A stretch of 7,590 nucleotides of DNA from Spirochaetia bacterium UBA5368 (GTDB taxonomy: Bacteria > Spirochaetota > UBA4802 > UBA5368): NCBI GenBank assembly GCA_002407865.1, contig DHPI01000065.1:103636-111225 (forward strand). The letters are read 5' to 3'. Of the stretch, positions 7,121 through 7,590 are shown in pieces (the stretch's first letter is position 1; every line of letters starts with the position of its first letter). Under the pieces are notes generated by a model, which saw only the letters and a list, made by a program, of their open reading frames with translations, was not told the origin of the DNA and did not search any database. A program made the translations under genes and the position numbers.

Positions 7121-7590
7121 ATGACCGAAGAAAAAAAGAAAAATAACAGCGATATGAAAAGACTGTGGGGAATGTCGATAGATCTGGACAAGTGCACCGG
7201 ATGCGGGGCGTGCCAGGTTGCGTGCAGCCAGGAAAACAACATGCCGATATTTAAAGACGACTCCGATACGCCAAAGCGTGTCACGTTCCTCGATCTTATG
7301 AAGGTGACAAACGACAAAGACAGCAGCAAAAAATACGGCGACGTCAAGACAGCATTCGTTCCAAAGATGTGTCAGCAGTGCGCGGGTAATGCCCCCGATA
7401 ATCCCCACCCGCCGTGCGTGTCGGTGTGTCCGGTTGTCGCCACCGACGTCGGCGACGACGGCGTGGTAAGCCAGATATGGTCACGCTGCATCGGCTGCCG
7501 GTACTGCCAGGCATCGTGCCCGTACGAAGCGCGAGTATTCAACTGGTGGAAGCCGCGTTACAAGGATGATTTCAACGAAGCCCTTAATCC
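7121..7590 (+). CDS. Ferredoxin-like iron-sulfur subunit (QrcC/ActB2-like), cut by right edge
   Basis: The first 156 codons are present. Three cysteine groups are visible: C25-X2-C28-X2-C31-X3-C35; C84-X2-C87-X11-C99-X3-C103; and C123-X2-C126-X2-C129-X3-C133. This is the pattern of the four-cluster electron-transfer subunits of DMSO-reductase-family and NrfC-like complexes; the remaining ligands should lie past the window end. The stretch CPYEARVFNWWKP after the third group is typical of the Qrc/alternative-complex-III ferredoxin branch. There is no signal peptide, so it probably crosses the membrane bound to the Tat-targeted partner encoded just upstream. The ATG lies 13 bases after the previous stop codon, with AAGAGGTGA as ribosome-binding site, so translation of the two is tightly linked. 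Its role is to relay electrons between the quinone-reactive membrane subunit and the haem subunit (inference from the family). Confidence 0.9.
   Translation, partial: MTEEKKKNNSDMKRLWGMSIDLDKCTGCGACQVACSQENNMPIFKDDSDTPKRVTFLDLMKVTNDKDSSKKYGDVKTAFVPKMCQQCAGNAPDNPHPPCVSVCPVVATDVGDDGVVSQIWSRCIGCRYCQASCPYEARVFNWWKPRYKDDFNEALN

Noticed and set aside
1..7590. CRISPR arrays, insertion sequences, tRNA or rRNA genes
   Set aside because: No spaced direct repeats, transposase, terminal inverted repeats or RNA-gene sequences were seen.

Overview
The window comes from a diderm bacterium that lives by respiration. It encodes a membrane-anchored multihaem c-type cytochrome, a twin-arginine (Tat) exported molybdopterin-oxidoreductase-like protein and a cobalamin-dependent methionine synthase. 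GC is moderate to high inside genes, with AT-rich gaps. The phylum cannot be fixed from this sequence. A sulfate-reducer-like or spirochaete-like anaerobe is possible, but that is only an impression from the gene content.

Layout. 1-437 (minus): the 5' part of a LysR-family regulator gene that runs off the left edge. 438-680: a divergent intergenic region holding a candidate promoter for the regulator. 681-1793 (plus): an unnamed two-helix membrane protein with a probable extracytoplasmic sensor domain and a cytoplasmic GAF-like domain, but no recognisable output domain. 1794-1922: a gap with a promoter-like pair and a 7-bp inverted repeat. 1923-4349 (plus): metH, a short methionine synthase without the reactivation domain and with one expected zinc-ligand cysteine replaced by proline. 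4350-4522: an AT-rich gap with a promoter-like element and an 8-bp stem-loop.

4523 to the right edge (plus): the start of a respiratory operon. It holds a pentahaem cytochrome c with an N-terminal anchor, a Tat-exported molybdopterin-oxidoreductase-like subunit with one [4Fe-4S] motif, and a multi-cluster ferredoxin-like subunit cut by the window end. The gene order matches the first three genes of the Qrc quinone reductase complex (qrcABC) and the A-B1-B2 modules of alternative complex III (ActA and ActB). A haem count of five fits ActA, while separate B1 and B2 genes fit Qrc. A polytopic NrfD/ActC/QrcD-type quinone-binding subunit is the predicted next gene.

How the genes relate. The three respiratory genes form one operon, with gaps of 50 and 13 bases, and should make one membrane-bound electron-transfer complex on the outer face of the cytoplasmic membrane. 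metH and the sensor-like gene show no obvious functional tie to it. The most notable points are the hybrid Qrc/alternative-complex-III character of the operon and the altered zinc site of MetH.
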